This document shows positions 41,700 to 50,682 of a DNA stretch of 64,000 nt, piece by piece. The notes under the pieces were generated by a model. The model was not told the DNA's origin, made no database searches, and saw only the letters and a list, made by a program, of their open reading frames with translations. This stretch comes from an uncultured Clostridia bacterium (lineage in GTDB: Bacteria; Bacillota; Clostridia; Oscillospirales; Acutalibacteraceae): assembly GCA_947369085.1 (NCBI GenBank), contig CANBJR010000005.1, forward strand, positions 1 through 64,000, given 5' to 3'. Each line of letters begins with the position of its first letter. Positions within the stretch are counted from its first letter, which is position 1. Both the position numbers and the translations under genes were made by a program.

Positions 41700-42956
41700 A
41701 TGAAAAAATCAAAGCTTTTACTTGTGAGCGTGCTTACGGTGGTGCTTTGCATAGTATGTGTGATGTCGTCGGCGTCAACTACTTTTTCGTGGTTTACCCG
41801 TCCGAGAACACTTATAGGCGACAAGCTGCAGCTTCCGGGTCAAACTTATGAAATTGCTAACGGCAAGGACATAAGATTTACCACATACGAGTCGACCGAC
41901 GGCGGCGAAAACTATGGCTCAACACCTGTTACAAACTTCAGCGACTCTGCTCTTGCCCCGCACGAAAGAAAGATGTACAGAACAGATGTTACTAATTCTG
42001 GTAATGACCCTCAGAGTATTTCACTTTTTCTTAACAATCTGAAAATTTCGGAAGGTGCAGGTAAGTTTTACCTTGGTGTAAACAGCCCCCTCAAAACCTT
42101 CAAGCCTTACGGAAAAAGTGCAACAAGCTCAGGAAGCTTGGTTGAAGCTCCCGTTGAGGACTGCGTAAAAAATATTTATGTAGGCTTTGCTTCTGGTTCA
42201 GATGTTGATGTTTCAAAGTTCTACTTGCATTATTGGAATAATGATGGACTAGCAGATGATGCGCCTGTTTCTACCACAACAGTTGGTTCGGGAAATTATA
42301 ATCCAAAAGATTGCGGCAAATCGTCGCATAACTCGTCAATAAAGTTTACTATGTACGTTGCAACTATTCCCAGTCAGGCAACCGGAGTTAAGCTTAAGTA
42401 TAAAAACGGAAACGACGTATGGGATGGATATGACGGCGGAGATAATACTGATCTTGCAAATAAAAATACTGTTCTTTTTTATCGTTGGAATGACGGTGAT
42501 AATGGTAGTAATAAGGATCACACCTGCTATGGCACGTCAGGTGCTCCTGCGGGAATTTCTAAGTATTATTCTTCTGCAAGGGTCAAGGTTGGCAATACAA
42601 TAGATGTTACTCCAGCCTCCAGCGGCGGCAGCGTAACATATGTTTCTTCAAACCCAAGCGTTGCTTCTGTTACCGATGTAAATACAGGCAATATAAAAGG
42701 TTTAAAGTCCGGCATTGCAACAATTACGATGACTGTGTATGGTAAAGACTATTCGGATAAAATTGTAAAAACAATTACAGTTAATGTTTATTCTGAATCG
42801 TCAGATAATCAGTCTTTTGTTCCTGTAGTAACCAATGTTCGTGTGGCTGGTGCGTCAGCAGACAGCGTTTCGGTTGAATCCGTTTTCTGGTATATTAAAA
42901 ATGATTCGGATACTACACTTTCTTACACTATCGACAGTCTTGATATTACACTATAA
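41700..42956 (+). CDS. SipW-type signal surface protein 7 with Ig-like domain
   Basis: 418 aa. Signal helix at about 5-25 followed by SSASTTFSWFTRPRTLIGDK. The middle is a beta-rich region with NSGNDPQSISLFLNNLKIS, which resembles a TasA-like core. A Big_2 bacterial Ig-like domain at about 291-365 contains VTYVSSNPSVASVTDVNTGNIKGLKSGIATIT. The end (SVFWYIKNDSDTTLSY) would suit strand exchange. A strong AAGGAGGTG ribosome site precedes it, and an efficient terminator follows, closing the long transcription unit. Confidence 0.78.
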   Translation: MKKSKLLLVSVLTVVLCIVCVMSSASTTFSWFTRPRTLIGDKLQLPGQTYEIANGKDIRFTTYESTDGGENYGSTPVTNFSDSALAPHERKMYRTDVTNSGNDPQSISLFLNNLKISEGAGKFYLGVNSPLKTFKPYGKSATSSGSLVEAPVEDCVKNIYVGFASGSDVDVSKFYLHYWNNDGLADDAPVSTTTVGSGNYNPKDCGKSSHNSSIKFTMYVATIPSQATGVKLKYKNGNDVWDGYDGGDNTDLANKNTVLFYRWNDGDNGSNKDHTCYGTSGAPAGISKYYSSARVKVGNTIDVTPASSGGSVTYVSSNPSVASVTDVNTGNIKGLKSGIATITMTVYGKDYSDKIVKTITVNVYSESSDNQSFVPVVTNVRVAGASADSVSVESVFWYIKNDSDTTLSYTIDSLDITL

Positions 42957-42977
42957 GAGATAAAATTTATTAAAATC

Positions 42978-43011
42978 AAAGCCTCTTTCACTTGATGAAA
43001 GAGGCTTTTTA
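42978..43011 (+). terminator. Strong terminator closing the surface-protein operon
   Basis: AAAGCCTCTTTCA / TGAAAGAGGCTTTTT stem with a 5-nt loop and T run, 22 nt after the stop. Confidence 0.92.
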
Positions 43012-43056
43012 GTCAACAATCAGGGGGTGCACTGAAAATTACTCAGGGGCATGCTA

Positions 43057-43085
43057 TTGTATTTATAGCAGTTTTTTGCTATACT
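43057..43085 (+). promoter_or_regulatory. Candidate promoter of the second signal peptidase gene
   Basis: TTGTAT (43057-43062) and TATACT (43080-43085) with 17-nt spacing, after the operon terminator. It suggests that the second signal peptidase has its own transcript. Confidence 0.5.
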
Positions 43086-43170
43086 TAATTTAACGTACAA
43101 ATATTAAAACAATTAAAAATATGGTGTATTGTAAGCGAGCATTGAAAAATATAATTAACAGAGGTATGCG

Positions 43171-43848
43171 ATGAAACGGACAGGCATATTTAGGGTGCTG
43201 AAAATAATTAAAAATGTAATTTGCTGGACTTTGATTGTATGTCTTGTGTCTATGCTCATAATTTTTTTTATGGCGAGAACAAGCGGAGAAACACCTTCTG
43301 TTTTCGGCTGTTCAATTTTGCGTGTTTCAAGCGGAAGTATGGAACCGGAACTGATGGTGGGAGATGTTATAATTGATAAAAAGATAGAGGATTATTCTGA
43401 CATTAAAAAGGGTGACGTTGTCACTTTTTATGGTTCAGGAAATCTTTCAGGTATGCTTGTCACCCATAAAGTCATTAAGGCTCCATACTACGAAAACGGC
43501 GTGCTTATGATTCAAACCAGAGGAATTGCTAATGAGATCGCCGACGTGCCTATTAAGGCGACTGACGTTACAGGAATTATGGTTTGCAAAGTTCCGTTTT
43601 TAAACGCTGTTTTCAGCGTGTTTTTATCTCCGTGGGGGCTTATTATCCTAATCGGTCTTATTGCACTTGTGTTTTTCGATGAAATTGTTGTTATTGTAAA
43701 AATACTTACAGGCAATTATGAGCCGGAGAAGCGTGAGGATATAAATGAAATTATTACACGACTGCAAAGCGAAAAGCTTAAAGAGCAAGCGGAAAAAGCA
43801 AAAGAATTAACGCAGGATAGCGAGGAAAACATTGGAAAAGACGAATGA
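43171..43848 (+). CDS. Second SipW-like (ER-type) signal peptidase I
   Basis: A 225-aa membrane protease. N-terminal helix about 16-35; RVSSGSMEPELMVGD gives catalytic Ser56; LVTHKVIKA gives His99 in the Ser/His arrangement; the last box is diverged (TRGIANEIADVP). A second helix (about 148-172) and a Lys/Glu-rich tail follow. It is distinct in sequence from the first signal peptidase, which may mean different substrates among the seven surface proteins. Its 3' end overlaps the MGMT-like gene by 17 nt. Confidence 0.88.
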   Translation: MKRTGIFRVLKIIKNVICWTLIVCLVSMLIIFFMARTSGETPSVFGCSILRVSSGSMEPELMVGDVIIDKKIEDYSDIKKGDVVTFYGSGNLSGMLVTHKVIKAPYYENGVLMIQTRGIANEIADVPIKATDVTGIMVCKVPFLNAVFSVFLSPWGLIILIGLIALVFFDEIVVIVKILTGNYEPEKREDINEIITRLQSEKLKEQAEKAKELTQDSEENIGKDE

Positions 43849-44158
43849 AAAAACCGTTTATGAAAGAATATATGACGCAGTTTTGCAGATACCATACGGA
43901 AAGGTTGCAACCTACGGACAAATTGCGGTAATGGCAGGTAACAGATATTACGCAAGGGCGGTCGGCAACGCACTCCATAACAATCCTGCCCCAGACGTTA
44001 TCCCTTGTTATCGAGTTGTGAACTACCAAGGAAAATTAGCGCCAAACTTTGCGTTTGGTGGAGAAAACACACAGAAACAGTTGCTCGAAAAAGAGGGCGT
44101 TGAGGTAATAGACGGCAAAGTCGATTTAAAAAAGTACGGTTTTTTAAATGTTATATGA
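43832..44158 (+). CDS. MGMT-family DNA-binding domain protein
   Basis: A 108-aa protein made only of the C-terminal methyltransferase-like domain of O6-alkylguanine-DNA repair proteins: QIPYGKVATYGQIAVMAG, ARAVGNALHNNP, then IPCYRVVN with Cys59. The usual PCHR is PCYR here, so the His that activates the Cys is replaced by Tyr60. It could be a weak repair enzyme or an ATL-like lesion sensor. It starts with TTG 6 nt after GAGG inside the signal peptidase gene. Its last codons and stop fall inside repeat island D. Confidence 0.8.
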   Translation: MEKTNEKTVYERIYDAVLQIPYGKVATYGQIAVMAGNRYYARAVGNALHNNPAPDVIPCYRVVNYQGKLAPNFAFGGENTQKQLLEKEGVEVIDGKVDLKKYGFLNVI

Positions 44159-44400
44159 GTCGGCTATAAATTATAACTCGGTACCTCGGGAGTCAGACAC
44201 TTTTCTAAATCTAACCCAAGATTTAACTTACGTTATCTTGTCTGAAATAAAATCAACCTTTATTATTTGCCTGCGGCAAACGGGACGTGTAGGAACCCGT
44301 CCCCTACGCAAAGGTTTGTTTGTTAAGATAACAATGATATAATCGGTAAAATTTCATAGTCAACGTGGACATGGCACGCCATGTCCCTACGACCGTAAAG
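44140..44400 (+). repeat. Dispersed intergenic repeat island D
   Basis: The gap 44159-44677 has no gene. About 44140-44189 is almost identical to 53625-53674 (TTTTTTAAA, GTTATAT, AGTCGGCTATAAATTATA, CTCGGTA, CTCGG). Next come AGTCAGACACTTTTCTAAATC, a GGGACGTGTAGGAACCCGTCC unit (44282-44302) and the near-palindrome GGACATGGCACGCCATGTCC (44367-44386). The remaining bases up to the citrate synthase gene are AT-rich, with no promoter I can fix. Confidence 0.7.
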
Positions 44401-44677
44401 ACAATGTATTATTCATTATGGTGGATTGTGATGAACACATTTCACAACTACAATACTATATTTAGTTTATGCATTAATTTAAAAACGCAATTGCAAAATA
44501 AATCTAAAAACTGACATTAATTTGCAGAAACAGCCCATGAAATGAATAATTACGACTAATTTGTTGCTAAAATGTATAAATCTTTTTTAAAAATAAGTGA
44601 CACTTCTGCAAGTATTGTATCTTTTATTTTCTGCCAAAATATGTTACAATAATATAAATATACAAGGGAGTGATATT

Positions 44678-46048
44678 ATGACACATAATAACGGAGATTA
44701 TTCAGCAATTACACCGGAGATTAATATTCTTTCAAAGAAGATGACCGAAAACTCCATTATTGACCCTTCTCTTTACAGTAAATACAATGTCAAAAGAGGA
44801 CTGCGTGATCTTGACGGTAAGGGCGTTCTTACCGGACTTACAGATATTTCAACAATTATTCAGAACAAAATGGTTGACGGCAAACTTGTTCCCTGTGACG
44901 GTGAGCTTTATTACCGCGGATATAACGTAAACGATATTATTAAGGGAATAATTGACGATAATCGTTTTGGTTTTGAAGAAGTAGTATATCTTCTTTTGTT
45001 TGGCGAAATGCCGAATCCGCAGGAGCTTCACAATTTTAAAGAATTGCTTGTTCAGTACAGAACTCTGCCGCAGAACTTTGTGCGTGACGTAATTTTAAAA
45101 GCTCCGAGTGAGGATATGATGAACTCAATTGCAAGAAGTGTTCTTACACTTTTCTGCTATGATAAAAATCCGAACGATACTTCAATCAATAATGTTCTCA
45201 GGCAGTGTGTTCAGCTTATTTCCGTATTTCCGCTTTTGTCGGTTTACGGCTACCACGCATACAACCACTATCTGCGTGACAAGAGTCTGTACATTCACCG
45301 TGCAGACCCGTCAATGTCAACGGCGGAGGTAATTCTGTCGCTTCTCCGCCCCGATAGAAAATACACTCAGCTTGAGGCAAAGGTGCTTGATATGGCGCTT
45401 ATTCTTCATATGGAGCACGGCGGCGGTAACAACTCTACATTTACAACACACGTTGTAACTTCGTCAGGTACTGATACCTACTCTGCAATTGCGGCTGCAC
45501 TTGCGTCGCTTAAGGGACCTAAGCACGGCGGAGCAAACGTAAAGGTTTACTATATGTTCGAGGATTTGAAAAAGCACGTCAGAGATTGGAATGACGATGA
45601 CGCTATTATGGATTATCTTGAAAAGCTCCTTGACAAGCAAGCTTTTGACTGTAAAGGTCTTATCTATGGTATGGGACACGCAGTTTACACAATTTCCGAC
45701 CCCCGTCAGGTAATTCTTAAGGGTTCGGTTCAGAAGCTTGCCGAAGCAGAGGGCTATGACGATGAATTCAGTCTTTATGAAAAGGTTGAGCGTCTTGCGC
45801 CTGAAGTTATTGCGAAGAAGAGGAAAATCTACAAGGGCGTTGCGGCAAACGTTGACTTCTACAGCGGACTGCTTTACAGTATGCTTAAAATCCCCTGCGA
45901 GCTTTACACTCCGCTTTTTGCAACTGCACGTATTGCAGGCTGGAGCGCACACAGACTGGAAGAGCTTGTTAATTCAGGAAAGATTATTCGTCCTGCATAT
46001 ATGAGCATTTCCAAAGAGAAAAAGTATGTTTCGCTTGAGGACAGATAA
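44678..46048 (+). CDS. Citrate synthase
   Basis: A 456-aa citrate (or 2-methylcitrate) synthase making citrate from oxaloacetate and acetyl-CoA. Active-site regions are visible: MEHGGGNNSTFTTHV with the first catalytic His, GPKHGGANVKV, GMGHAVYTISDPR with the second His, and the N-terminal LYYRGYNVNDI. The longer N-terminus fits the clostridial form. The ATG of MTHNNGDYS has AAGGGAG at good spacing; an upstream open stretch is unrelated. No aconitase or isocitrate dehydrogenase gene is nearby, so it may serve glutamate synthesis. Terminator follows. Confidence 0.92.
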   Translation: MTHNNGDYSAITPEINILSKKMTENSIIDPSLYSKYNVKRGLRDLDGKGVLTGLTDISTIIQNKMVDGKLVPCDGELYYRGYNVNDIIKGIIDDNRFGFEEVVYLLLFGEMPNPQELHNFKELLVQYRTLPQNFVRDVILKAPSEDMMNSIARSVLTLFCYDKNPNDTSINNVLRQCVQLISVFPLLSVYGYHAYNHYLRDKSLYIHRADPSMSTAEVILSLLRPDRKYTQLEAKVLDMALILHMEHGGGNNSTFTTHVVTSSGTDTYSAIAAALASLKGPKHGGANVKVYYMFEDLKKHVRDWNDDDAIMDYLEKLLDKQAFDCKGLIYGMGHAVYTISDPRQVILKGSVQKLAEAEGYDDEFSLYEKVERLAPEVIAKKRKIYKGVAANVDFYSGLLYSMLKIPCELYTPLFATARIAGWSAHRLEELVNSGKIIRPAYMSISKEKKYVSLEDR

Positions 46049-46072
46049 ATTTAAATAAGATTTGATAGTATA

Positions 46073-46105
46073 AACCCCTCGGATATTGTTTTCGAGGGGT
46101 TTTGA
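46073..46105 (+). terminator. Rho-independent terminator
   Basis: AACCCCTCG / CGAGGGGTT stem with loop and trailing T run, 25 nt after the citrate synthase stop. Confidence 0.85.
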
Positions 46106-46326
46106 TTTGGGAGTTTGCTTATAAAAATCAACATATTTCGACAAGTGTGTATTGATTTTAAAATTGAATAATGATAAAATTAATCAAACCATTTATTTTT
46201 ACATAAAGGAATTAAAAAAGCAAAAAAAGAGATTATAATTAATTGATATATAATTAATACCACTATACTTTCGGGCGATTTTTCTGCTTTTCAGTTGAAA
46301 AATGCGCTTGTTTCGGAGGCGGCATT

Positions 46327-49230
46327 TTGAAATTAGGACTTGATATTGGTTCGACCACAATAAAATGCGTTGTGCTCGACGACGAAAATAAACTGATATA
46401 CAGCACGTACGAGAGGCATTATTCTCAGATTACAGAGAAAATAGCTGAAATAATCAATACTGTTCGTTCAAAGGTAAACGGTGTTGAAAATGCAAGCGTA
46501 GCAATGTCAGGCTCGGCAGGCATGGGCGTGGCTCAGGACTGCGGAATTGACTTTGTTCAGGAGGTTTATGCCACCAGAGTTGCCGCCAATACATTTTTGC
46601 CGGGAACAGACGTTGTAATTGAGCTTGGCGGCGAGGACGCAAAAATTCTTTTCCTCACAAACGGACTTGAGGTAAGAATGAACGGCACCTGTGCAGGCGG
46701 TACGGGTGCGTTTATCGACCAGATGGCAACATTGCTTAACGTACCTCTCGAAGAATTAGACGAGCTTGCAAAGCAGTATGAAAAGACTTATACGATTGCA
46801 TCACGCTGCGGCGTGTTTGCAAAAACAGATATTCAGCCCTTGCTTAATCAGGGCGCAAGAAAAAGCGATATAGCCGAAAGTATTTTTAATGCTGTAGTAA
46901 GCCAGACTGTTGCCGGTCTTGCTCAGGGACGTGAAATCGAAGGACAAATTGTTTACCTCGGCGGACCTCTCACCTTTATGAGCGAGCTGCGCAACTGTTT
47001 TGACCGCACACTCGGCACAAAGGGTATCTGCCCTGAAAATTCGCTTTATTATGTTGCCTGCGGTGCGGCTCTTTGCGCCGATAAGCAGATTAATTTTGAC
47101 GAGGTTATCGAAAAAGTAAAAAACTATAAGGGTTCGGGAAACTTTGCGTTTAATTCTCCGCTTTTTGAGAGCGAGGAGGATTACAAAGCATTTTGTGAAA
47201 GACACGCAAAAGCGGACGTAAAGCAAAAAGAGCTTAAAGGATACAAGGGCAAGGCTTACATAGGAATGGATGCAGGCTCGACCACAGTAAAGGGCGTTGT
47301 GCTTAATGAGAACGGCGAACTGCTCTATTCAAAATATCTTCCGTCAAAGGGAAATCCCGTTGAAATTATCAAGGAATTTCTTGAGGAAGTATATGAAATC
47401 AATCCCGAAATCAACATTGCTTCGTCAGCTGTTACGGGCTACGGCGAGGATATTATAAAGAACGCATTTGACGTAGACTACGGAATTGTTGAAACAATCG
47501 CTCATTTTACAGCAGCGAAATATTTTATGCCCGACGTTGAGTTTATTATCGACATAGGCGGACAGGATATTAAGTGTTTCAAGATTCATAACGGTGCAAT
47601 TGACAATATATTTCTTAACGAGGCTTGCTCGTCGGGCTGCGGAAGCTTTTTGCAGACTTTTGCAAATGCGCTTGGCTATGAAATTGAGGAATTTGCAAAG
47701 CTCGGACTTTTTGCAAAACGTCCCGTTGACCTTGGCTCACGCTGTACTGTATTTATGAATTCGAGCGTTAAACAGGCGCAGAAGGACGGCGCAACAATTG
47801 AGGATATTTCGGCAGGACTTTCGCTGAGTGTTGTCAAAAATGCCCTCTATAAGGTTATCCGTGCTTCAAGTCCTGATGAACTTGGCAAAAGAATTGTTGT
47901 TCAGGGAGGTACGTTTTTAAACGATGCAGTTTTGCGTGCGTTTGAAATGGAGATGGGCGTAGAGGTTGTCCGCCCGAATATTGCCGGACTTATGGGTGCA
48001 TACGGTGCGGCTCTGTATGCAAAGAAAAAATCAAAGGGCAAGGCTGACAGCACGCTTGCCGACAGTAATGCTCTCAAGAACTTTGTTCACGAAATTAAGG
48101 TAGCAAACTGCGGACTTTGCAACAACAACTGCCGTCTTACAATTAATTCATTTGGCGGCGGAAGAAAGTTTATTGCAGGCAACAGGTGTGAGCGCCCGAT
48201 TACAAAGCGTGCGCCCTCAAACGACCTTAATATGTATGCATATAAACTACAGCTTCTTGATTCCTACAAGCCTGTGGAGGGGTTAAGAGGAAAGCTCGGA
48301 ATCCCAATGGGACTTAATATGTTTGAGCTTTATCCGTTCTGGTACAGATTCTTTACCGAACTGAAATTTGAGGTGTTCAAGTCGCCGTATTCAAGCAGAA
48401 CGCTCTACCAGAGAGGTCAGCAGACAATTCCGAGCGATACTGTCTGCTTCCCTGCAAAGCTTTTGCACGGTCACGTTCAGACGCTTATTGACGAGGGCGC
48501 AGAAACAATTTTTTACCCTTGTCTTTCATATAATTTTGACGAGCACCTTGGTGACAATCACTACAATTGTCCCGTTGTTGCGTACTATCCCGAGGTTATC
48601 AAGAATAATATGAAGGATATCCGCAAGGTGCATTTTATAAAGGAATATTTCGGTATTCACCGTCCAAAGGATTTTCCGCAGAAGGCTTATGAAAGACTTT
48701 CTCAGCACTTCCCCGACCTTACGCTTAACGAGGTGCGAATTGCTGCAAAGAAAGCGTACGAGGAACAGGACAATTACAGGAAAAAGGTAATTGAAAAGGG
48801 CAACGAAATTATTGCGACTGCCGAAAAAGAGGGCAAAAAGATTTTTGTTCTTGCAGGCAGACCTTATCACATTGATCCCGAAATCAACCACGGAATTGAT
48901 AAACTTATTTCAAGCTTTGACGTCGCAATTGTCAGCGAGGATGTAATTTCACCGAGGGTTGATAAGTTCTCAACTCATGTGCTGAATCAGTGGACGTATC
49001 ATTCAAGGCTCTACGCAGCGGCAAAATACATTACAACACGCAATGATATGGAGCTTGTGCAGCTTGTGTCGTTTGGATGCGGCGTTGACGCAATTACAAC
49101 TGACGAGGTAAGAGAAATTCTTGAAAGCAATAACAAGATTTACACACAGATTAAGATAGATGAAATCACAAACCTCGGTGCTGTGAAAATCCGTATCCGC
49201 AGTTTGCTTGCGGCAATTGATAACGATTAA
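46327..49230 (+). CDS. Acyl-CoA dehydratase activase (BadF/HgdC type) with DUF2229
   Basis: 967 aa. Two actin-fold ATPase domains in tandem: GLDIGSTTIKC (residue ~4) with ELGGEDAK and NGTCAGGTGAF, and GMDAGSTTVKG (~residue 313) with DIGGQDIK and NEACSSGCGSF. The Cys in the CAGG and CSSG loops bind the bridging 4Fe-4S cluster. A CGLCNNNCRL motif and a DUF2229 region (about 640-967) follow. Such proteins use ATP to inject an electron into 2-hydroxyacyl-CoA dehydratases. TTG start, 7 nt after GGAGG. The partner gene lies 124 nt downstream. Confidence 0.88.
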   Translation: MKLGLDIGSTTIKCVVLDDENKLIYSTYERHYSQITEKIAEIINTVRSKVNGVENASVAMSGSAGMGVAQDCGIDFVQEVYATRVAANTFLPGTDVVIELGGEDAKILFLTNGLEVRMNGTCAGGTGAFIDQMATLLNVPLEELDELAKQYEKTYTIASRCGVFAKTDIQPLLNQGARKSDIAESIFNAVVSQTVAGLAQGREIEGQIVYLGGPLTFMSELRNCFDRTLGTKGICPENSLYYVACGAALCADKQINFDEVIEKVKNYKGSGNFAFNSPLFESEEDYKAFCERHAKADVKQKELKGYKGKAYIGMDAGSTTVKGVVLNENGELLYSKYLPSKGNPVEIIKEFLEEVYEINPEINIASSAVTGYGEDIIKNAFDVDYGIVETIAHFTAAKYFMPDVEFIIDIGGQDIKCFKIHNGAIDNIFLNEACSSGCGSFLQTFANALGYEIEEFAKLGLFAKRPVDLGSRCTVFMNSSVKQAQKDGATIEDISAGLSLSVVKNALYKVIRASSPDELGKRIVVQGGTFLNDAVLRAFEMEMGVEVVRPNIAGLMGAYGAALYAKKKSKGKADSTLADSNALKNFVHEIKVANCGLCNNNCRLTINSFGGGRKFIAGNRCERPITKRAPSNDLNMYAYKLQLLDSYKPVEGLRGKLGIPMGLNMFELYPFWYRFFTELKFEVFKSPYSSRTLYQRGQQTIPSDTVCFPAKLLHGHVQTLIDEGAETIFYPCLSYNFDEHLGDNHYNCPVVAYYPEVIKNNMKDIRKVHFIKEYFGIHRPKDFPQKAYERLSQHFPDLTLNEVRIAAKKAYEEQDNYRKKVIEKGNEIIATAEKEGKKIFVLAGRPYHIDPEINHGIDKLISSFDVAIVSEDVISPRVDKFSTHVLNQWTYHSRLYAAAKYITTRNDMELVQLVSFGCGVDAITTDEVREILESNNKIYTQIKIDEITNLGAVKIRIRSLLAAIDND

Positions 49231-49354
49231 TATATACTTTGGAATGTGTAATTCTGAAGTATGATTTTATCATTGTTACAGCTAACAATAATGTAGGGAA
49301 CAATCCCTGCGGTGATAAAACATTTTGAGTAAGGCTGCTGAAAGGAATTAAATT

Positions 49355-50632
49355 ATGGCTGAATTAAAATACGACAAAAAAACAGGTCGATTGCTTTTTA
49401 CAAAGCAGATGAAAAAAGAATATACAATTCTTATGCCGAATATGGCTCCTATTCACTTTAGTATTCTGCAAAATGTTTTCACGCATTACGGTTACAAGTC
49501 CGACCTTTTAAACACAACGGGTCCCGAAATTGCGCAGACAGGACTAAAGTATGTGCATAACGACACGTGCTATCCTGCACTGCTTGTTATCGGTCAGTTT
49601 ATTCATGCTCTGCAAAGCGGCAAGTACGATGTTCACAAGGTTGCGCTTATGATTACTCAGACGGGTGGCGGCTGTCGTGCGTCAAACTACATTTTCCTTT
49701 TGAGAAAGGCGCTTAAAAAGGCGGGTTTTGAATTTGTGCCCGTAATTTCGCTTTCGTTCGGTATGGAGCACAACAGCGGATTTTCAATTTCTCTTCCGCT
49801 TATACGTCGTTTCGTCGGCGGCCTTGTTTACGGCGACCAGCTTATGCTTTTGTTAAACCAGACAAAACCGTATGAAGTAAACAAGGGAGAGAGTATGGCG
49901 CTTGTTGAGGATTGGAGCGCAAAAATTTCGCAGATGCTTATAGACGGCAGAGGCTATACTCTTGAAGAGCTTGACGAGAATTTGCATAAAATTACAAAGT
50001 CATTTGCACAAATTGAACTTAATAAGGTTCCTAAGGTTAAGGTAGGCATTGTCGGCGAGATTTACGTTAAATATTCAAAAATGGCGAACAACGGTCTTGA
50101 GGAATTTTTAGCCGAGCAGGATTGCGAGGTATGTGTTCCGGGACTGATGGGCTTTGCATCGTTCAAGGTGGATAACCGCATTGAGGACATAAAAATGTTT
50201 GGCGGAAACCCACTTAAATTAAAATTTTGCAAAATGCTTTTAAATTATCTCACAAAGCTTGAGGGACTTATGATTGAGGCGGCTAAAAAGTACGGTTTTG
50301 TTCCTCCGCACGAGTATGCCCACACAAAGGAGCTTGTAAAGGGTGTAATCGGCTACGGAAGCAAGATGGGCGAGGGCTGGCTTTTAACGGCAGAAATGCT
50401 TGAGCTTGCCGAAACAGGCTATGAAAATATTGTCTGCACTCAGCCGTTCGGCTGTTTGCCGAACCACATCAACGGCAAGGGTGCAATCAGAAAGATTAAG
50501 GAAATTAAACCCAACGCAAACATTGTTACAATTGACTACGACCCCGGTGCGCCAAAGGTAAATCAGGAAAACAGAATAAAACTTATGCTTGCAGTTGGTA
50601 AGGAACAGCTTGAAAAGCAAACTAAAAATTAA
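49355..50632 (+). CDS. 2-hydroxyacyl-CoA dehydratase-like protein
   Basis: A 425-aa protein of the HgdB/FldB-type dehydratase family. Conserved Cys sit in NDTCYPALLVIGQF, QTGGGCRASNYIF, EQDCEVCVPG and VCTQPFGCLPNH; three of them would hold a 4Fe-4S cluster. It pairs with the large activase upstream. A classical system has two dehydratase subunits plus a CoA-transferase; only one such subunit is here, so the reaction may differ from fermentation of 2-hydroxyglutarate or lactate. Function uncertain, family assignment firm. Confidence 0.85.
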   Translation: MAELKYDKKTGRLLFTKQMKKEYTILMPNMAPIHFSILQNVFTHYGYKSDLLNTTGPEIAQTGLKYVHNDTCYPALLVIGQFIHALQSGKYDVHKVALMITQTGGGCRASNYIFLLRKALKKAGFEFVPVISLSFGMEHNSGFSISLPLIRRFVGGLVYGDQLMLLLNQTKPYEVNKGESMALVEDWSAKISQMLIDGRGYTLEELDENLHKITKSFAQIELNKVPKVKVGIVGEIYVKYSKMANNGLEEFLAEQDCEVCVPGLMGFASFKVDNRIEDIKMFGGNPLKLKFCKMLLNYLTKLEGLMIEAAKKYGFVPPHEYAHTKELVKGVIGYGSKMGEGWLLTAEMLELAETGYENIVCTQPFGCLPNHINGKGAIRKIKEIKPNANIVTIDYDPGAPKVNQENRIKLMLAVGKEQLEKQTKN

Positions 50633-50639
50633 AAAAACA

Positions 50640-50659
50640 GGACACGGTGCGCCGTGTCC
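50640..50659. repeat. GGACACGG-type palindrome
   Basis: GGACACGGTGCGCCGTGTCC lies 7 nt after the dehydratase stop. It differs from the palindrome at 11935-11954 at one position. Read as RNA it makes a hairpin and could also attenuate transcription. Confidence 0.6.
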
Positions 50660-50682
50660 GTAACTTTTATGGGTGAATTGGT

